A stretch of DNA of 35,000 nt from Chrysomallon squamiferum (lineage: Eukaryota > Mollusca > Gastropoda > Neomphalida > Peltospiridae): the NCBI GenBank assembly GCA_012295275.1, contig CM022666.1, positions 3,905,387 to 3,940,386 on the forward strand, written 5' to 3'. This document shows, in pieces, positions 34,071 to 35,000 of this stretch. The first letter of the stretch is position 1, and every line of letters starts with the position of its first letter. The notes below the pieces were generated by a model, which had not been told where the DNA came from, searched no databases, and saw nothing but the letters and a program-made list of their open reading frames with translations. The translations under genes and the position numbers were made by a program.

Positions 34071-35000
34071 CCATTCCAACAAGTTGCTCAAAAATGCAAT
34101 GATATTATGATCTCTCCTGTTTATCAGAAAGTGCATATAAAAGATTTTTTGCTGATATTCTTCTGTAGAAGCCTGAGAGTTTTTCTGCTTAATATCATCA
34201 TTAGAGAATCATATAATTGATATAGAATTAAATTTAAAAAACCCTACAACATTATGTGCAGATTTATTATAACATGTCTGTGTGTCTGTGCATGTGTGTA
34301 TGTGTTTAGATCTGTCACATTTATCACCATTTTCATTACTAAAACAGGAGAATCTTTTGGAACAGGACAGTTTTTTTTGTTAAACAGATAGCAAATTCCC
34401 ACATCTGACTTTAAAACAGAATATAATAATTAACTAATACATGATACACTATAAAAACCATGCTTGATCACAGAAGTGATATTTCTTGTGATCTCATATC
34501 CACTTCTGCCCACTCACCATTCATTTATTTATTTATTTATTCTTCTTAAAGTCTGTTTTTCTGACTTGTCATTTCAGCCATTTTTGGCTTCATCGGTTCT
34601 GCTTTTTAATTTGGTAATATTGATTTCTGTAATGGCAGGTGATACCCTGATTGGCCTGCTATGGAAGAGTGTCATTTTTCTGGCGACACTAAACAGGTTG
34701 AGTTACAGCCAAGTCTTGTCCAAACGCAAGACCATCAAATCTTTTATTTGTCTTTAACATTAACTCTCTTTATGTATAACGCACCTCATATTATTCATTA
34801 ATCCGTTATCAGGGTCTTTCGTATAAATAATTTTCTAGCATGCGAATACTGGACTTTTTTTTTTTAGCAGGATCCTGGATGGATTCTGGTGCCTGGTACT
34901 GATATGCTAGAATGTTATTGGATGCTAACATGCTTGGAATTGTTGCCTGAATGGCTGCTAAAGACAATTAATATTAATTTTAAAAGATTATTTTGTATGG
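34071..35000. other. Intron sequence to the window end, no gene
   Basis: TTTA run at 34525-34540 and a balanced patch at 34630-34740. An open plus frame of 97 codons (34464-34757) is hydrophobic, without recognised similarity or splice context. No FNDC3 exon was recognised. Confidence 0.6.

Noticed and set aside
34464-34757. 97-codon plus-strand hydrophobic frame considered as a membrane protein or a further exon
   Set aside because: It begins in T-rich repeat sequence and shows no recognisable family or splice context; composition explains the hydrophobicity.

Overview
This window looks like nuclear genomic DNA of an invertebrate animal. It is strongly AT-rich, it is packed with microsatellites ((TG)n, (CA)n, (TC)n, (ATT)n, (TTTTA)n) and homopolymers, and its one convincing protein-coding segment is a spliced exon with canonical acceptor and donor. 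That texture, and a divergent FNDC3-type exon lost in very long introns, fits a mollusc and perhaps a cephalopod. The taxonomic placement is inference. Nothing bacterial, plasmid or phage-like was seen, and there are no operons, rRNAs or CRISPR arrays.

The only gene segment I can defend is at 7842-8335 (+): an exon encoding the N-terminus of a fibronectin type III domain-containing protein 3 (FNDC3A/FNDC3B family) homologue. It carries an AG acceptor after a polypyrimidine tract, a good start context at 7888, a long disordered Ser/Thr/Asn-rich leader with a poly-Thr tract, the family motif VNPGETFSVR near residue 131, and an AAG|GTAAGT donor at 8335/8336. The remaining 26.6 kb on the right is then the following intron, or most of it. 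The 7.8 kb on the left is an upstream intron or contains an unrecognised 5' UTR exon.

Layout. 0-7 kb is low-complexity DNA with a GC-richer hairpin block (1.69-1.82 kb), a degenerate minisatellite (2.2-2.6 kb), a 33-bp minisatellite that reads as CNH-containing repeats (2.66-3.05 kb), a 191-bp foldback made only of simple repeats (3.39-3.58 kb) and a doubtful minus-strand exon-like segment (4.66-4.76 kb). A decayed pogo/Tigger-like DNA transposon (6999-7470) lies 371 bp upstream of the exon. 8.4-13 kb holds ATT/TATTAATATT interleaved repeats, TG-linked repeats, an ATTACATT-rich tract and a 150-bp period repeat. 13.3-13.8 kb has a GC-richer block with a TATA-like sequence and a perfect RFX X-box palindrome. 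15.4 kb has 75 uninterrupted TC dinucleotides. 16.6-17.3 kb is a ~90-bp degenerate tandem family with a detached relative at 29.27 kb. 19.3 kb is a modular CA/TATATGTAC array. 22.3, 26.1 and 30.4 kb are further degenerate tandem families; the one at 26.1 kb has a 141-bp higher-order unit. 27.27-27.47 kb is a small insertion-like block flanked by ~32-bp direct repeats. 23.6-34.1 kb contains several tRNA-derived (SINE-like) promoter heads, ending in a tandem array of four ~78-bp tRNA-like units.

The genes do not form a pathway here; the window is essentially intron. The most striking overall feature is the density of independent, short-period (33-150 bp), heavily diverged tandem families. They may show minisatellite birth and decay as a main source of intron sequence in this genome. 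The single best regulatory candidates are the X-box at 13755 and the DR1 element at 377.
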